Source of the DNA: Ceriagrion tenellum
Taxonomy: Eukaryota > Arthropoda > Insecta > Odonata > Coenagrionidae
Assembly (NCBI GenBank): GCA_963169105.1
Contig: OY720636.1
Span: 108,252,539 to 108,316,538, forward strand
Reading direction: 5' to 3'
Length of the DNA: 64,000 nt
Shown here: piece after piece, positions 48,061-59,550 of the stretch
Numbering within the stretch: position 1 is the first letter of the stretch
Layout: every line of letters starts with the position of its first letter
Notes under the pieces: generated by a model
Seen by the model: the letters and a program-made list of their open reading frames with translations, nothing else
Databases searched by the model: none
Told to the model about the DNA's origin: nothing
Position numbers and translations under genes: made by a program

Positions 48061-48589
48061 TGTTTTAAACATATTGGTGGAAAAAAACTAAGTGGTTTCA
48101 TTCTTAACATGATTCCCAAAGGTACCAAAATATCTGCCTCTTACCGCACTTACTTTTCGAGAAATTTGCGAAAAACACCAGCCAATTTACTTGGGAAATG
48201 GAACGATTTATACCCAAGTGAGATTTCATTTTAAAAAATGAGGAGTTTCTAACGCCTAGATCTCGGCAGGAAGTTAAATGTGGGCACCTTGTATATCTTC
48301 TCATCTATTTTTTTTTTAAATTAATCAGTTGTTGCAGAAGTTTTAACAGAATCGCATAAAAACCTTCCGATGTGAAGGCTTTTTTCTCCGCACGGCGTGA
48401 AAAAACCGAGTCAAATGAAAGACTTACGCCAGCATACTTAGTTAATTACTGGGAATGTCAGTCATGTAACAAAATATGTGTGTCGTTAATATAAAAATAC
48501 TTACTTTAACCTCTTACAGCTGCTGTTAAAATAAAATTCTAAAATATCTGTATTATATGAAGCGTTAAATATCGCTCCAACTACCTTGA

Positions 48590-50309
48590 TTGCAGTGTGT
48601 TTAAGGGTATTTCCTTCTGATAGAGCTTCCAATGAAGGGAGTACATTCTTGACTCCCCAACCGTGAGCTTTCGTCCGTCACCTTGGTTACCCGCTCCCCT
48701 TCTGTCCACACCTTCCTCGAGAAATTACAACTCTCCACCCTCAACTGTCTTCCTCCTTCGATCCCAAGCCAAATAAAACTGTAATCCTCCATTTTTCTCC
48801 ACTCCCTCCTCACATGAATATTACCAGTCGTGATTCAAATATCTCTACGTGTCAATGACGCCGGCGCGTCGAAAAGGGTTTTATGAAAATATATTTTTGT
48901 TGCATTATACTTTGTGAATTTTTCGTCACTAATAATTAAAACCCGCTAAAGTTCATCCAGAAAATATTAAATACATTACCTCAGTGAACTACATTTTACC
49001 CTTGCAGTCGCCGCAAAGGTGTGTGGCCCAGGGTGTAGAGCACAATCAAAGAAGGGTGGGGAGAATTTGAACGAGAATTGGGGAAGTAACGTGTTTAAAA
49101 AGCCCTTATCTTGAATAAAGGCAAAGAAAACTTAGTTTGATTTCACCAATTTATAAATAAATAAATATATGGTATGAAATAATGCAATCGTATTAATCAA
49201 ATAATGAATTAGTAAATAAATAACAATGCAAACAGCTATCCTTAGTTTGTCATTCCACGTATTAAATCTTTCCGTGCACCGTCCATAATGCTTTTGGTGT
49301 ACGCGCAATTTTGCTTGCATATTACGATGCATCTTCCCTCTTTCACTTTTTGTTCCGAGCGCACGTCAGATATTTGCGTGATAAATCCTTTTTTCTTCGC
49401 TAAAGCACCCTTAATGTTCTCCATGCGTATTTTCATCATGATATGGTTGGCGACGAAATACGGAATCGCGAACCAACACTCATCGCTTTCCTTCTCTTCT
49501 CAAGTTTAATCGTGTTGGAATCCTGAAATTGGTCTCCGTTCATGGCTTAAACTTAAAACGAAGAGCATTGTCCAAATCAAGCTTCATGCGAACCCTTCTT
49601 ATCCGTCGGGAATCTCGCCAACTTTAATTCAAACCACGATAATGGATCGCCATAAAGCTCGAGAAAGTCCGTTGTTAAATTTCGCAGCGTTGTGTGTTTC
49701 CTTATGTTCGGCGTAATTGGTTCGTTTTAATCAGTTTTAGTTTCTGAAATCGTGTCCGTCTTAGTGTTTTGGTCGGAGTTGGCTTCTATTTCATCGAGCA
49801 GTGGACTCATGTGTCGTGAAAATGCACGTAATCCGAAGTATTGTAGCTTAAAAGAGAATCACCTTCGGAGGTGTTGTGCCAATGCTCGAAACTCTCTGTG
49901 GAGAAAAATCACGCATGGACCGGCCTTTCGTTAACTATAAGGTGGCTTGTTAACCCTTAACCCTTGAGGTGGCTCGCAGGCTAGTATGGTAAAAATGTAT
50001 GGATCCTCAGTCCTGGCGAATGACTTTTCCTTTGTGAATTGCAAGCGTGAGCCATTTCGCATCATTAAATTTTGATCTCGCTTACGGTTAGTCAGATAAG
50101 AGAGATTATCACGTTTGAAAATGGCCGTGATAACGCATGCTGTTTCCAACATTCATGTTTCCTCGGAAGTAATTATCTTTTATTGGTATTGTACGATGAA
50201 AAAAGTTTTTATCTGATAATGCATGCGATGACTATGAATGTGCTGGTAACATTGGTGTACACATCTGCGTTTAATGAAATATATCTTCTACTTTTCCTCT
50301 GAGTTTCCG
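48590..50309. other. Unassigned stretch
   Basis: I see no gene or element I can support; short open frames lack motifs. Confidence 0.4.
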
Positions 50310-51032
50310 CAGGGTGTCCAGCACTCTGGAAAACCGGGAAGACCGGGAATTCGCAGGGAATTTTATTTTCACTGGAAATATCAGGGAAATCTCAGGGAAA
50401 TATCGAATTGAATCTGAAATTTTCTGTGGTGTCAATATATAAAACAGCAACGGAAGCAATGTGCCTTTTTCAGCAAGTTGCTAAGTCAAATTTCCCTTGC
50501 GTTGTTGCATTTTGCATTCCTGTAATCACCGAAAGTAGGTACAGTGTTTTCTATGTAGGTATATTGTGTTCTTATTGGTCATTGTAAACCAGTGGCGTGA
50601 AGAACGTTCCTTTATCGGCAAGTTGCCAAGTCAAATTTCCCTTGCGTTGTCGCATTTAGCAAAATAAGGAAAAAAGTCAATTCCTTCAGTTTTTTAAGTC
50701 GTTGATCATTTTATATCAATGCTATTCATAGCAAGGTCTGGCTGTAATATAACCTTGTTCCTGAGCACCAGCATGACAATGTTTAAATCTAAGAAAAGGT
50801 GGTGATGTGATTTTCTCTCAAACTATGTTTTTTTTTAATTTTTGTGTTTATTTTCCTCCAAATATGCAAGTTTAAAAATAATCCTTATGTTTTATCACCC
50901 AAAAAATATACCGAACATCCACTTATAATTAACGAGAAAAAAATCAATATTTCTTCTGGAAAAATAAAAACTATGTCTGGAAAACCTGGAAATCTCAGGG
51001 AATTTTCAAATGTCCAGCTGCTGGACACCCTG
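50310..51032. mobile_element. 723-bp inverted-repeat element with 5-bp target duplication
   Basis: Perfect 12-bp terminal inverted repeats CAGGGTGTCCAG (50310-50321) and CTGGACACCCTG (51021-51032) are flanked by TTCCG on each side (50305-50309 and 51033-51037). Subterminal AACCGGGAAGACCGGGAATT and repeated TCAGGGAA motifs match the element at 40281-40947. An internal pair TTGCYAAGTCAAATTTCCCT occurs at about 50475 and 50621. No coding sequence. Confidence 0.85.
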
Positions 51033-51037
51033 TTCCG

Positions 51038-51984
51038 TCATACTTCTCTAAATTTCATTTATCCTACTCCCTAACCTCTTCCTGCTGAAAATTTCCGTGC
51101 AAACTTCTGTTCAACTACGGATAGGAATTATACGTAAATAATCTTCCTTTCTGAATGACCAGTTCCTTTTGTTAGGAACGTGCGCGAATGGGTGGCCATT
51201 AATTCTTCTATCACTTAGAATCTTATTTTTATTTTCGCTCTTGCCAGTCCTGTGATTTCGAATAGGTCGCCCAAAGAGATAGTAGATATTAAGGAAAGTT
51301 TTATGACTTTCTCTGTAACCCATTTTTTTTGGCGTTGCGAAAATTGTCGGACTATATGTGGAGGGATTTATAGCAAATCTGGTTGAAGATTTTCTTGTAA
51401 ATTCCATGTTCAAATCAACAGTGTGTGAAATCTGCAATGTACCATTCGGACCTCATAAATACTGGGAATTTCTTTTGCAATTTATATCTTATTCCGCTGT
51501 AAGAGTGCAAGAGTACATATAATTAATACACATTTTTCTATTACTCTCGGAGTGCTTTTAAGACGGGTTATTTTTTAAAATCTTGTTCTAATGATAGCAT
51601 CTGACGTGGGTGAATGCTGTATTCTAGTGCAGAATCATATATCTCGGTTGGCGTATTGCTGGACATTTGCTTGGCGGTATTCTATTTTGTTAAAATGTCA
51701 AAATCAGTCTTCAATACCTGTTTGGCCACCGCGTCTTTCTTGAAATTGGTGTTAGTATTATTATCCTACAATCACCCCAAAAATGATCTCCATTACTGTA
51801 TCTTCATGTATGGACATTTGTCTATATATCATACTGTTAGCTGCGTTGGCGGTTATTGGAATGATCTTCCTTTTTGCGTCACACTTTATTAATCTTTGTG
51901 CATTGTTTGTTTTTTGTAAGGGCTCAATTATTTTGACCTTTGACCGTTGAGACCCTCGTTCATTGTGGAAAACCATGGAGAAGT
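51038..51984. other. Unassigned stretch
   Basis: I see no feature I can support; open frames at 51111-51437 (minus) and 51614-51892 (plus) have no known motif. Confidence 0.4.
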
Positions 51985-52190
51985 TGGTCAATAAAATCTA
52001 TAGCTTTCCACTCCGTTAAAAATTTAATTAAGTATTTGTTGCCTTTGAACAGTTTCACTACACTGTTTCATGATCAAGTGTGACCCTAGTAGGGTGTACT
52101 ACTACCTGATGATACGGATGTGTAGCGAAATTAGTCGACAATAAAAACTTTTGTATAGTTTGAGTGGAAAGCTGGAGTGTTTTTGAACCT
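51985..52190 (+). mobile_element. Penelope-type end candidate
   Basis: A 12-bp inverted repeat AGCTTTCCACTC (52002-52013) / GAGTGGAAAGCT (52162-52173) flanks a hammerhead-like CTGATGA (52106-52112) ... GAAA (52127-52130). The same elements, inverted arms plus CUGANGA/GAAA, accompany the GIY-YIG-encoding insertion at 47423-48112. Helix II is not clearly formed. Confidence 0.45.
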
Positions 52191-54589
52191 ACCTCTCTTC
52201 ATCTATTTTCCAGCGAAGTTTACCGAAAAAAAATTTGTTCATTGCGTATCATCTGACTGGTGTTGTTGAGGATTACGTGGCCTACGTTTATCTTCTTGTT
52301 TACGAAGGTTTTTTGGGCATTTATCGATCGTATCGGCATTTTCCTGTTTTTTTTAAAGGGGTTGTCATCTCGAGGATGACTTTATTTAGACTCGATTCGA
52401 TCGAAAATACCGCGTTTTGTATTTATTTAACGGAGCACAAAGGGCAGTGAGTTGTGGTTTGGGTTCTGTGGTTTCGTCAAGCTTAGAAGCGAGCGATTAA
52501 TAATCGCGTATCTCGCAGTAAGTTTCCCGCAACTCGCAGTTCTTCCCTAGCATTATCTATTTTCCTCTTGAATCACCGCAAAGGCACCCTCCGCTATCTA
52601 TCTTTATTGATACTTTCTCCGTGGTGATAAAAAAGATGATTATTAATAGACCTGCTATTTTTTTGATTATCAAGAGCCGTGGGATGGTCGCTAGAGATGG
52701 GGTAAAAATAGATGACATCGTATCAATCACGGGGCGTAAGGGTTACATGACGTTGTCGCTTTGGATTTCATTCCGCTGAAATTGAAAGTTATCCGTTTCG
52801 TTGAACGTGGCGCGTTTGATGTGGTGTTTCCTCAGTCATGTGTCGAGTGTCTGTTTTTTTTCAGAGGCGAGAGTTGTGAGCGTGATTTTTTAAGTTTTGT
52901 GTGAAAAAGAGTATGGTGTTTGATGCTGTGTTGCATATATACATATTACCGAATGATACTTTCCAGTTAGTGTGAGTGGCGTACTTAACATAATCGACAT
53001 AGGTATAAAACCTTTCTTAAATTTCTCAATAAAAAAAAAATCAAAAAATCTCAAAGTATTAATATATCAATGAGAACAGCTGACTTTAATTCAGGTTTCA
53101 AAAATTATCTTCGCGATAGCGATTTCATAGTTTCGGATTATCAAGGAATCGTATCAGTAACCCTTTTTTTCACTCTTGCCGATTTTGCAGCTAGGACCAA
53201 TTTTTTTAAGAAATCTATGTGACAATGTAATACGAAAATGTTTTGTAATAAAAAATTAATGATTATTAAAACTAATTTTAATTATAAGTTCAACCTGTAG
53301 AAGTCATTTGAGTCTGATTATACTTCCATATTTCAAATCCCTCTCTTATTTTCACTATGAATAGCTCCTGCGGAATTCAATTTCTACCATTCGTTCCGGC
53401 TCACAAATGGCTCGATTAAAAGAAAATTGGAATTTATAATGTCATTTAGGCATAAAAACGATAAAATCCTGAAATTAGCGCGTTTTGCTACCGGGGGTTT
53501 AAAAAAATATTAAAATGGCTTTCACGAGCCCCGCACGTTAGGTATTTTCTAGAATTCTCTTCGGGACATAATTGAATTTTATATAATCAACATTTATAAT
53601 TGAATTGGCGATTTTTGTCAAAATGAACTTATGGAATTTTATTCTAATTTTTTTTTGTTGATTAAAGAACTTCGCGTTTCGGCGCAGTGCGTCGCGCGTA
53701 CCTGTAGATGACGCAGTGCGTCGGGACCGGTTCGTTTTAATTGATAAAGGAAAATCGTGGCGTTCTTTTTTCCCTTAAAATTATTCCTTTTCATGGTGTT
53801 GCGCGGAAAATTCTTCGCCTATGTGATGAAGTTTTTGAAATCCTGGATGAAAGCAGATCTTCACATATCACATGGAGTAGTGTGCGCCGTTAAAGCATGT
53901 GCTGTAGATTTTATTTTTATCGAAGTAAAATTTACGTTTTCTGCATTATTTCATCTCGAGGCTACTAACTTATGATGCGGGATTTATTTTTGCTCTATGC
54001 GCTGATTAAAGTGGGGTAGACGAATTATTAGCGCGCAGGGGTTGTTGACCGGGAGTTCTTTGTTCAAATCCTCGGCGCACATCCAACTTAACCCGAGGAG
54101 CGTTATTTTTCGATTAACATGTCCGCCGGGGAAGCTACCGGTGGACGTTAAAGGAACTGGCCCCATTTTTGCTGATGCGTGGATTTCTCATGCCATAGGG
54201 CTTAGATCTTGGTGGGATTGACTCTGAATGCCCTTTTTTCTCGGGGCACGAGTGTGCAAAATTTAAAACTGCTAGTTTTTTTCATTCTGGCGTGCTCTAA
54301 TTATAGAATTAGAGCAAGGGCCATTATGCCATCTCGCGTTCGTGCATTCGCGCTTTCGTTCTTGCAATTCGCACTTTCGAATGGCGCTATTTGAAATGCA
54401 GTTTTGAGCATTCATCAGTTTGTGCAACAGCGCGCCCCGTATTATACGAGTTTAACAAGCATTACCAGCCTTTATTATTGTAGACTGTGGCTTTTCGTAC
54501 CAGTAAAAAGTAATATTTTAAAATCAGTTTTGTTAAACTATATTGTATGATTCAATCTTTGAACAGAAGGAGCAGTTCTGTGTACTCTA
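52191..54589. other. Unassigned stretch
   Basis: No gene is recognised. GCGCAGTGCGTCG and a near copy, ACGCAGTGCGTCG, occur at about 53682 and 53711. Confidence 0.4.
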
Positions 54590-54735
54590 CTGACCATTGG
54601 TAGTGGTGAATATGGGATTGCTATAGTACGGTCTTCTTGTCCAGGGGGTGCGGGTTCGAATCCGGTAGGGTTGGAGGCATTTTTACGTTGGCGATCTCAG
54701 AAATGGGTGCACTGTGGAGAGTCTATGCCATGTGA
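54590..54735 (+). mobile_element. tRNA-derived SINE
   Basis: A perfect polymerase III B box GGTTCGAATCC lies at 54653-54663 within GTGCGGGTTCGAATCCGGTA, with a weak A-box-like segment about 30 bp upstream. The head does not fold into a complete tRNA by eye and is followed by unrelated body sequence, so a SINE is favoured over a tRNA gene. Confidence 0.65.
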
Positions 54736-55354
54736 GGAACTCCGTCAAAAAGGGCGTCAAACTTTGTGCTTCTTAGCACCTTTTTAGTATTGGTTTTGTA
54801 AGCCTGATGCCAAGTTAAAATATGCCCATAAAAATCTGTGTTGGAAGACGGTAAATTCCCGAAGCGTCGAGTATAATGTATGCAGAACTCATCCATTTAG
54901 GGAAACTTGTATATTTAGCAGAATGTAGCGAAAGCGCCTGATCCCTCTTTCCCCGTGTCAATGCGGGCCAATGTCATCTACGGCGATTTCGCAAGTAGAG
55001 GTGTAAATACATGAACAGGTATCAAATAGTCCTTCAAAATTAGACGTCCGAAGCGGACGAACATTTCAGCTAACGATCGGATAGGTACCATTCCGCTCGT
55101 TATTACACATTTCACTTGAAGAGCTCCTTCCAGCCCGTGTGGTGGAGAATAAAATGAAATAAAGGAGGCATGGCCATGGGCTTTTATGGGCAAAGCTGAA
55201 GCAATAACAGGGGTGCTTGGGAACAATTTATGCCGACTAGGCGTGACCTACACTCTGCATCGCATTGCCTGTGGACTTTAAACTTAGGCGTGACGATAAT
55301 CAAATCGCGGACGCAGAAAATGTAAACCAGATGAAGGCCTAATCAGTACTGATT
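54736..55354. other. Unassigned stretch
   Basis: I see no feature I can support. Confidence 0.4.
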
Positions 55355-55358
55355 TTAA

Positions 55359-55918
55359 GGTAGTTAAAGCGAAATGTCATTTCACCCAGAGATAATCGAA
55401 ATTCAGTCACATTTTAATGAAAAATATCTCACCATTCCAAAATGACCAAAATATCAGACTTTTACTGAACTTCTTTCCGATATAATTCCTAAATAATACC
55501 TGCTATTTTACATGGTAAATGGTACGTGTATTGCACTCCAGAGAGACGTTATTTAAAACAATGAGGAATTCACAAAACCTAGATGTCGCCTAAAAATAAA
55601 TTACGTGTATTTTGTATGTTTTCTCAACCATTTTTTGAAAATAAATCATATTGTCATCGCAGTAATTCTTCCTGACTCACAAAAAATCTTCCGTTGTGTA
55701 AGGAGTTTTACACGTACCGCGCGATAAAAATGAGTTAATATAAATACTTAAAAAGTTATTTTTATTTAATTTATTAGAATTTCAGTCGTACAGAAGTATA
55801 TTATTGCACCGTAAGTGATGCAATATTTATTTCATGTTTCCTACAGCTGCTGAAATTAAAACTTATAATTCGACTACGGTCTCCGTTATGACCAGGGAAC
55901 CATCTTGCTCGAAATACC
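55359..55918 (+). mobile_element. TTAA-family miniature element, best reference copy (560 bp)
   Basis: It is flanked by TTAA on both sides (55355-55358 and 55919-55922). Ends are GGTAGTTAAAGCGAAATGTC and, reverse-complemented, GGTATTTCGAGCAAGATGG. Internal landmarks are CACATTTTAATGAAAAATAT, CATGGTAAATGGTACGTG, ACGCGCGATAAAA-type sequence and TACGGTCTCCGTTATGACC. Its right ~95 bp, reverse-complemented, align with the element half of the 205-bp satellite monomer. No coding capacity. Confidence 0.88.
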
Positions 55919-55922
55919 TTAA

Positions 55923-56285
55923 TGGCGAAATTGGCTTAAAGAATCAAGCGGAATTGTCACCTCCATACTTGCCCTCTACCTTTTCGATTCGTGTGCAGTG
56001 GCAACCATTTCCTTCCGCAGACCTTCTTCCCGATCGAGACGGAAGCGCAGGGTGCAGGCGAGCCGGTCGGCGGCTTATGGACTCCCGTCCACTTCCGAGA
56101 TCGCTCGTTCCAGATAGCCCCATCCCGCCGGGGCGTGCGGCTAAGCCTTAAAAAAACAAGAAGACGGAAGAGCGACAGGTGCTGGCGGCTTGAACATCTG
56201 AGAGACAAACTCGTACCCGAGGCCATCATCGCCCAAGAAGTGTTCCAATCATCACGGAATGTGCAGTCCCTTTTTCTCTTTCCCT
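55923..56285. other. CpG-rich stretch without a recognised gene
   Basis: 55980-56230 is CpG-enriched and open in several frames (105, 99 and 90 codons) but no frame carries a known motif. I do not call a gene. Confidence 0.35.
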
Positions 56286-56670
56286 TTTAAATCATTCATT
56301 CATTCATTGGTCGTTCAATCCTAAGATTGGTTGACTGCAGCCCTCCACCCTTCCCTATCTAATGTTAGTTACCTTACCTCCTGGTATCTTTCCGCAAGTT
56401 CTCTCTTCTTTATTTGGTCTTGAAAATATTTCTGGGTCTTCCTCTGGGGACTTTTCCCTCTATTTTGCCTTCAGTTATGTCCTTCACAGACCCATTGTGT
56501 CTCATAGTGTGTCCGTTCCATCTGGTTCTTCTTTTCTGGATGGTGTTCCATATGGTCCTTTCCTCTTCTATTCTTCTGTACTATTCATCATTTCTTATTT
56601 TGTCCGCTCATTTTATCTTCAGGATCCTCCTCCAGCTCCAGATTTCGAAGGCTTCTAGTCCTTTCTGGTC
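56286..56670 (-). pseudogene. LINE 3'-end fragment with (GAAT)n tail
   Basis: Reverse copy of the family at 29765-30150. On the plus strand it starts with ATTCATTCATTCATTGGTCG (tail), then CCTAAGATTGGTTGACTGCA, TCTTCCTCTGGGGACTTTTC and GAAGGCTTCTAGTCCTTTCT. Broken by stops in the coding orientation; the plus-strand frames are antisense. Confidence 0.8.
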
Positions 56671-56809
56671 AGCTTTTCCGATGGCCTATTTGGGAGAGAC
56701 AATAGCGACAAATTAAAGAGGGATTCGCCTCCATTAAGGGTTTACAGTCCTTCTGAGTATTTCATCGGTACGGTGCATGCAGGTAGATAAATTGTAATTT
56801 TGATTTTTC

Positions 56810-57290
56810 CCCAGTCATTTTTTTCCCCAGACTCTATTCGAATTATATTTCAACACCTGTAAGAAACGTGAAGTAAATATTTTTACTTCACGTTAATGTG
56901 GCAAAAATATTGTTTTTTTTTGTTAATGACTGAAATTCCCAGTAATAACCAAGTTTGTAAGTCTTAAATTTGACTTATTTTTTGAGCGTTTCCCCATAAT
57001 TAAAATTAAACCTCATTAGAAGGTTTTGGTTGCTAATCTGTTAAAATTTCTGCGGTAATTAATTAATTTTTTTAAGTTTACAAATGTACAAAATACCCAC
57101 TTTTTAAATTCTGTCGAGATTTATGCGTCAGAAATCATAATTTAAAAAGAGTCTTTTGGAAAGACTCTTAAAAAGAGTCATACCCGTACCATTCTCCGTG
57201 TAAAACGTCTTTCATTTTTTTAGCAAATATCTCTCAAAGTAATGCGGTTGTATTGGTATTGTTGGCAAATATGACAATTTTTTATGAGAT
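56810..57290 (-). mobile_element. Eroded relative of the TTAA-family element
   Basis: Order and spacing of landmarks resemble the array-linked copy: an ACCATTCTCCGTGTAAAACG block (compare ACCATTTCCCATGTGAAAGT), GCAAATATCTCTCAAAG and a TTCTGTCGAGATTTATG block. Both ends are unrecognisable. Two small perfect hairpins are present, AACGTGAAGTAAA/TTTACTTCACGTT (56869-56898) and AGAGTCTTT/AAAGACTCT (about 57149-57169). Confidence 0.5.
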
Positions 57291-57299
57291 TGAGTTATT

Positions 57300-57375
57300 T
57301 TTTTAAAAGAATGTACACTGTACCTGATGATGGCCAATAAAGTTCCGAAACACGTGTTGTTAAGTTTTCAGTATT
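57300..57375 (+). mobile_element. Penelope-type tail candidate with hammerhead-like core
   Basis: CTGATGA (57324-57330), a GG...CC pairing interval and GAAACACGTGTTG (from 57347) form a hammerhead-like layout. It follows the eroded TTAA-family relative and precedes a reversed CR1-like tail. No ORF is present. Confidence 0.4.
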
Positions 57376-57384
57376 AAAAATAGG

Positions 57385-57455
57385 GGGCAGTTCAACATCT
57401 ACGTCATACCCTGCGAACCACCCAAAGGGTGTGTGGCAGGGGGTGCTTCCATTCC
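57385..57455 (-). mobile_element. CR1-like LINE 3' tail
   Basis: On the minus strand CCCCCTGCCACACACCCTTT, GGGTGGTTCGCAGGGTATGA and CGTAGATGTTGAA reproduce the tail signature seen at 27045-27090 and 30810-30875. Confidence 0.6.
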
Positions 57456-58098
57456 AGATATGCAGAAGAACACCGAAACTACATTGAAACCAGCGTACCA
57501 CACATGCAACGCGTCAATGAAAAATCTACTAACCAGGAAACATTCCATCGTCAATCGTTGTAACATGCAAGGGATACAAAGACTACTACTACAGATTCAA
57601 AATAGCATGCATAAATCTAGTGCTCTTCATTTTAATAGTGCAGTTCCACAATATCTCGCCCGAAACTGTTGACTGAATGCTTTAAATTCTAAGTGTAATG
57701 ATATCGTGCTCGAGCTACCATAAAGTATTCACCTACGCACCTACCGCGCACCGCAGGTGTGCGGCAGGGGGTTTCAGGACACCATTTATGAAAGGTGAGG
57801 TGATAGTTAAAAGGGAAGGGGTGGGGGTAGCAGAGTACAAATGTGAATCCAATGTTAACGTTGTCTCATCCCAGTGTTATGTTTGTGTCACATGTTAGTG
57901 TCATGTTTTGTAGTGGTAGTCTTATGTTTGCACTTTTGGTGCGTGGGAAGATGGAACCTATCAGTTCGGCAGTGAATCTTTAATTTTGGGCGCTCTATTA
58001 GTTCTGAAGATTTAGCCCGGGTTCAAAAGTGTATCCTTCGTGTCACCCTGCAACTTGTCAGATCTGAAATTTACGAGTAATCAATGTCTAATTGTAGC
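57456..58098. other. Mostly unassigned; short CR1-like tail near 57755-57800
   Basis: GGTGTGCGGCAGGGGGTTTC and AGGACACCAT near 57757-57785 read, on the minus strand, as another CR1-like tail (TGGTGTCCTGAAACCCCCTG). The remainder is unassigned. Confidence 0.45.
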
Positions 58099-58106
58099 CT
58101 CTAGAG

Positions 58107-58413
58107 CAGTGTAATCGAAACTTTTTCGAGCCACCGCCCCCTTTTTTCCACAAACCATTACCGAGCGCCCCCAACCATAATCTAAGTATGAGCAAAAATA
58201 TGGGCGAAGTGTACAAAGACAGATTATTATAAAAATAATGCTATAACAATTGCGATTAAACTATTGTTTACTTCAAATCCAACAGAGAGAAAGTTTACTC
58301 ATCCCCGGATATGCATATTCGGTATGAGCCCATCCTCCAGCGCACCCTTGCAGCCCCTTAAGATGAAAGCACTGCCCATCAGGGGGCGAAATCGCCCACT
58401 TTGGGAACCACTG
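58107..58413. mobile_element. hAT-like miniature element (307 bp)
   Basis: Termini are CAGTGTAATCGAAACTTTTT and the reverse complement CAGTGGTTCCCAAAGTGGG. They are flanked by an 8-bp near-duplication CTCTAGAG (58099-58106) / CTCTAGGG (58414-58421). CAGTG-type ends with CTCTAGAG-like 8-bp target sites are characteristic of hAT (Charlie-like) elements. The interior is non-coding. Confidence 0.82.
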
Positions 58414-58421
58414 CTCTAGGG

Positions 58422-59227
58422 TCTATGACGCTTCCCAATTCAGTCCTATTATCAGCTCTGTAGCTGTCTCCGTTCGATAGAGCATTGGAGTGACAGTTTT
58501 AATGTTTTATTTATAGTGATAATATCTGAATTCGAAGTCCTTCATTGCCAAAAGGAAACTATTTTCAATGCAGCGGTACTCAATAATGGGAAGTGATAGG
58601 GAAACCTACATTAGACAAGTTCTTTAAAATGACGGTTTCATAGAATATTTGTAATGGTGATAATCGAGTTGGATATCATACACACTCCTCGGCGGGCTGG
58701 GGGACAGACAGTGCCTTTTTATTTCTAGGCCCCCGCAGTCCGCTCGAATCGCCTAACCTCCACCTCATAGCTCCTTTACGAATTCATTTTTCCTACTTCG
58801 AGTTTCCGTTAGAATTCTCGAGCAGCATCCACTCCCCTCCTTTAAGAACTGGAGGCAAAATAGGCTGAATATTAGTCCTCGGTATGAGTTAACATTTATA
58901 TTTCTCTGGTTTGCTCTAAATTTGTGCTTTACGTATTCATCAACCCTTTTTAAAATAGCGAAGAGTGATACGTGGGGTGTCGCGATAGTGGCCGAAGTCG
59001 CCAGAAAAGTTCAGTGTTTGGTCTCTCTGTCAAGGATAACGGTGAAAACTTGTCGACAGAAACCGACTAAGTGAGCCGTTTCACGTTCCTTTCCCAACCT
59101 CTTTCGAAAAGTGTTGAAGTAGTCCTGTTACTCCTGCCGGTTTCTCCATGTCTATTGGAGGAAGTGATTGGTGTGCTAATATCATTATGGCCAGTGTCTC
59201 ATTATTTTCGAGTTATTAGAATAGTAA
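58422..59227. other. Unassigned stretch
   Basis: I see no feature I can support. Confidence 0.4.
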
Positions 59228-59550
59228 AGTCATTCATTGGTCGTTTAACCCTAATATTGGTTGAATGCAGCCCTCTACCCTTCCCTATCTAATGCTAGTT
59301 CACTTACCTCCTTGTATCTTTCCCTATGTCTTTCCCTCTTTATTTTGTCCATGAACTTATTCCTGAGTCTTCCTCTGGGAACTTTTCCCTCTAATGTACC
59401 TTCTATTATGTTCTTCATAAACCTATTGTGTCTCAGGGTGTGTCTGAGACATATTGGGTTTGTGAAGAACATAATTGAGGGTAAAGTATAGGGAAGTCCC
59501 CCGAGGAAGACCCAGGAATAAATTCATGGAACAAATAAAGAAGGAAGTAC
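59228..59550. pseudogene. LINE 3' end with internal inversion
   Basis: 59235-59441 is a reverse copy of the LINE family at 29765-30150 (TTCATTGGTCG tail, CCATGAACTTATTCCTGAGT, ATGTTCTTCATAAACC). At 59450 the sequence turns and runs forward over the same LINE region (GGGTTTGTGAAGAACATAAT, GAGGAAGACCCAGGAATAAA), so 59338-59441 and 59455-59547 form an inverted pair. This is the expected product of twin priming during LINE insertion. Confidence 0.75.

Larger units (their letters stand above)
47423..48112 (+). mobile_element. Penelope-like insertion with inverted terminal arms
   Basis: The insert is bounded by an exact 12-bp duplication TTCCCAAAGGTA (47411-47422 and 48113-48124). Exact 41-bp inverted repeats lie at 47465-47505 and 48071-48111 (core AATGAAACCACTTAGTTTTT). 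A 42-bp extension lies outside the left arm, as in the smaller fold-back at 36917-37239. It encodes a GIY-YIG domain but no reverse transcriptase, so it is an internally incomplete copy. Variable-length target duplications and inverted terminal arms are known for Penelope-like elements. Confidence 0.85.
46893..48585 (+). mobile_element. TTAA-family element, enlarged by internal repeats and a Penelope-type insertion
   Basis: The left end AGTAGCTTGAGCGAGATATC and right end TATCGCTCCAACTACC are inverted repeats; flanks TCAA and TTGA look like mutated TTAA. Landmark blocks (TTTGGTTTCATTTTAAAGA, CTCACCTTCCCAAAGG, CTTTTCGAGAAATTTGC) occur two to three times, so it contains internal duplications. 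Removing the insertion at 47423-48124 leaves about 990 bp, larger than the 551-589-bp copies. No transposase is encoded. Confidence 0.75.

Noticed and set aside
54590..54735. Functional tRNA gene
   Set aside because: The B box is perfect but no full cloverleaf or paired acceptor stem is visible. The same applies at 60955-61055.
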